NCBI GenBank assembly: GCA_959347315.1
Contig: OY365814.1
Location: 29,091,402-29,155,401, forward strand
From: Bimastos eiseni
Lineage: Eukaryota; Annelida; Clitellata; Crassiclitellata; Lumbricidae
Reading direction: 5' to 3'
Length of the DNA: 64,000 bases
Position 1 is the stretch's first letter. Each line of letters opens with the position of its first letter. Under the pieces are notes generated by a model. It was not told where the DNA came from, ran no database searches, and saw only the letters and a program-made list of their open reading frames with translations. A program made the translations under genes and the position numbers. This document shows, piece by piece, positions 62,366-64,000 of the stretch.

Positions 62366-64000
62366 CTCGACGTAGAGTGGTCTCAGCGACCCGAACCTTC
62401 CCGATGTAGCATCGATGTGCAGGTACTTGGCTAGGTGGCAGCGGTTGGCCGACGACGGGGCCTGGAAGATGGCGTGCGCATTTATGGAGTTGTTGACCTT
62501 GAAGTATAGGTCGGGCATTCCGTCGCCGGCCGCCGCAAGGACCTTCGTTAGCATGTTGACGACGCGGTCCTTGTTCTTCGACAGCCAGTGGTAGATGTCG
62601 TGGATGTGCGGATCGACGCTGCGTAGGTAATCGTATACCTTAATGAGGTCTGCCACGACCGGTGCCACCAACCGACTGTTGTTGGCGTGTTCAGGAATGC
62701 CCTGTATGGTCTGTATGAGCGGCAGAGCTAGATTCAGAAGGACTGGAAGTTGGTTACCGACCGCCTTCGTGAACTGAGCCGATTGGTTCAACCGGAAGCC
62801 GGCGTCCTCGGTCACATGCCAGAACCCGGTGTACTCGCACAGGAAGTGCACTTCGAAGCCCTCGAGGAACTTCATCCGCGAGAACATGTACCAGTCCTTG
62901 TTCGAGACCGTCGGACTCGGCGGCAGGATCAGCACGAGGCGCGGATGCTCGTAGTCTGGAAGCATCGTCAGACTGGCCGTCGGCGGAACCTCGATGACGC
63001 TGCTGAATCTGTAGTCGCAGCCAGAAGTGGCTCGACTCCACGTGCCGAAATTCTGCCACTTCCGGCAGATGGCCTTGCGTTTCGGCGAGAGGCAGTGGTA
63101 GGCGATTCTTCCCGGATGGGAGTGGCGCAAAAGGACGCACTTGGGACAGAGGAGGAAGAGGTCTCCTCCTCGCTCGTCGTCGTCCTCCGATCCGTGGGAA
63201 AGACTCCCGAAGCTCCCGTGGCCGTCGGAGCTGCAGAGGACGCTGGCGCTCGGACTGACGCTGCTTGTCGTCTGCGAGCTGAGACTGGCGCCATCCGACG
63301 ACGCCTCGTAGTCCTCTTCCGGTAGATCGTCGAGAAACAATTCGAGGAAGTTGAGGACTGCCTTCATCGTGCAGCACGGACTGATCCCGCGGACCTGGAC
63401 GCGGACGGCGTCCATCCGGGCGTGGAACATCACATGGACCTTATGGAGGACGTCGTCGGCCGTCTCTAGGTCCTCATTTCGCTGCCTGGAACGCAGGCGA
63501 CGCCGGAAATTATAGCAGTCCTCGCAGCCGGCCTGGTCGAAGGCGGAGAAGAAGACGATGTGGTGCGAGAGGAAGACGGGAACCGGGTCAGGGACGATCC
63601 GTAGGTGACGTCTTCCCTCTGCGTTGATCCGCAGGATCAGGTCGCTGAAGAGACCCGGTTTGAGCGACCGGATGGCGAAGTCGCACGTGATCTGCTTCTC
63701 CTCCCACTCGGGATTGTCCGGCCAGACGTCGTGACTCGGAGCCCCGTATTCGAGCAGGTTGGGCAGGAGGAAGAGTCGGTCGTCCCAATCTCCCTGAAGC
63801 ACGATGCACATCTCCAGCTTCTGTAGAGCGCCGAGCAGCCACCGCGCACTCAGAACAAGCGGTTGCTGCTGTTGGTCCTTACCGGAAGTGATCATCTTCA
63901 GCAGGCGTTCATCAAGGTCCCTGTCGATGAGAAGCTGCATGATCTCCGAAGTGGTGCACCGACTGCCCAGGTGAACGTCCATGACCTGGCCGAGTCGCTG
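62306..64000 (-). CDS. ROCO-family-like protein, COR and C-terminal region (partial)
   Basis: One open frame runs from the window edge to TAG 62306-62308 (at least 564 codons). The first Met in view (63982) is internal, because the frame is open to 64000. The beginning has helical, winged-helix-like sequence ('ARWLLGALQKLEMCIVLQ'), then 'LFLLPNLLEYGAP' and 'FAIRSLKPGLFSDLILRI', the pattern of COR domains (PSLL, then P-G-L-F-S-R-L-I). Further on are an acidic, Ser-rich insert (about residues 230-270), a Cys cluster 'LLCPKCVLL...CLSPKRKAIC', and 'FEVHFLCEYTGFWHV' near the end. ROCO proteins couple a Ras-like Roc GTPase to COR, and the GTPase would lie upstream, outside the window. The function of this member is unknown. 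GC content is clearly higher than in the flanks. Confidence 0.65.
   Translation of the reverse strand, partial: QRLGQVMDVHLGSRCTTSEIMQLLIDRDLDERLLKMITSGKDQQQQPLVLSARWLLGALQKLEMCIVLQGDWDDRLFLLPNLLEYGAPSHDVWPDNPEWEEKQITCDFAIRSLKPGLFSDLILRINAEGRRHLRIVPDPVPVFLSHHIVFFSAFDQAGCEDCYNFRRRLRSRQRNEDLETADDVLHKVHVMFHARMDAVRVQVRGISPCCTMKAVLNFLELFLDDLPEEDYEASSDGASLSSQTTSSVSPSASVLCSSDGHGSFGSLSHGSEDDDERGGDLFLLCPKCVLLRHSHPGRIAYHCLSPKRKAICRKWQNFGTWSRATSGCDYRFSSVIEVPPTASLTMLPDYEHPRLVLILPPSPTVSNKDWYMFSRMKFLEGFEVHFLCEYTGFWHVTEDAGFRLNQSAQFTKAVGNQLPVLLNLALPLIQTIQGIPEHANNSRLVAPVVADLIKVYDYLRSVDPHIHDIYHWLSKNKDRVVNMLTKVLAAAGDGMPDLYFKVNNSINAHAIFQAPSSANRCHLAKYLHIDATSGRFGSLRPLYVEREIRWVCEAHYEELRSAPI

Noticed and set aside
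62750..63377. 191-aa plus-strand frame and 207-aa other-frame minus ORF
   Set aside because: Shadows of the GC-rich ROCO-like coding frame, which runs through in its own frame with recognisable domains.

Overview
The window is animal genomic DNA, AT-rich and mostly non-coding. I think it comes from a marine invertebrate deuterostome, either an echinoderm or a hemichordate. The reasons are: intron-containing alpha-1,3-fucosyltransferase paralogues; a ROCO/COR-type protein of a kind common in those animals; an LTR retrotransposon with the Gmr1-type pol order reported from deuterostomes; many LINE and hAT-like repeats; and the palindrome TAGGCCTA at least 13 times. The host assignment is inference.

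Three host genes are supportable. Two are paralogous two-exon GT10 fucosyltransferases on the + strand: 18145-20361 (464 aa) and 54778-57319 (495 aa). Both have an N-terminal signal anchor, the same phase-2 intron and canonical splice sites, so both probably encode Golgi type II membrane enzymes. The third is the 3' end of a gene on the - strand (62306-64000, running off the window). It looks like the COR and C-terminal part of a ROCO-family protein, and its last ~26 codons have been copied into a decaying 78-bp tandem repeat beyond the stop.

Mobile elements make up much of the rest. Three broken copies of a non-LTR retrotransposon with a restriction-like endonuclease lie at 6497-9446 (+), 11806-12245 (-) and 44090-46992 (+), each ending beside a TAA-type microsatellite. 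A nearly intact APE/RNase H LINE of the I group lies on the - strand at about 35396-41000; its 1265-aa ORF2 is open, but ORF1 has a frameshift and a stop. A gag-less, internally deleted LTR element (23071-27001, -) has the order protease-integrase-RT-RNase H. Four small hAT-like elements with 8-bp target duplications lie at 13589-14156, 28288-29214, 55952-56148 and 59363-59521. There are also IS630/Tc1/mariner-type transposase tails (32990-33792), tRNA-derived SINEs (10424, 47339, probably 52190), several LINE 3'-end relics, and a nested foldback with 62-bp identical arms (57379-57602).

The remainder is microsatellite, minisatellite and intergenic sequence in which I recognise no gene. No rRNA, functional tRNA, CRISPR or bacterial-type operon was seen. 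Most of the short open frames are shadows or low-complexity translations.
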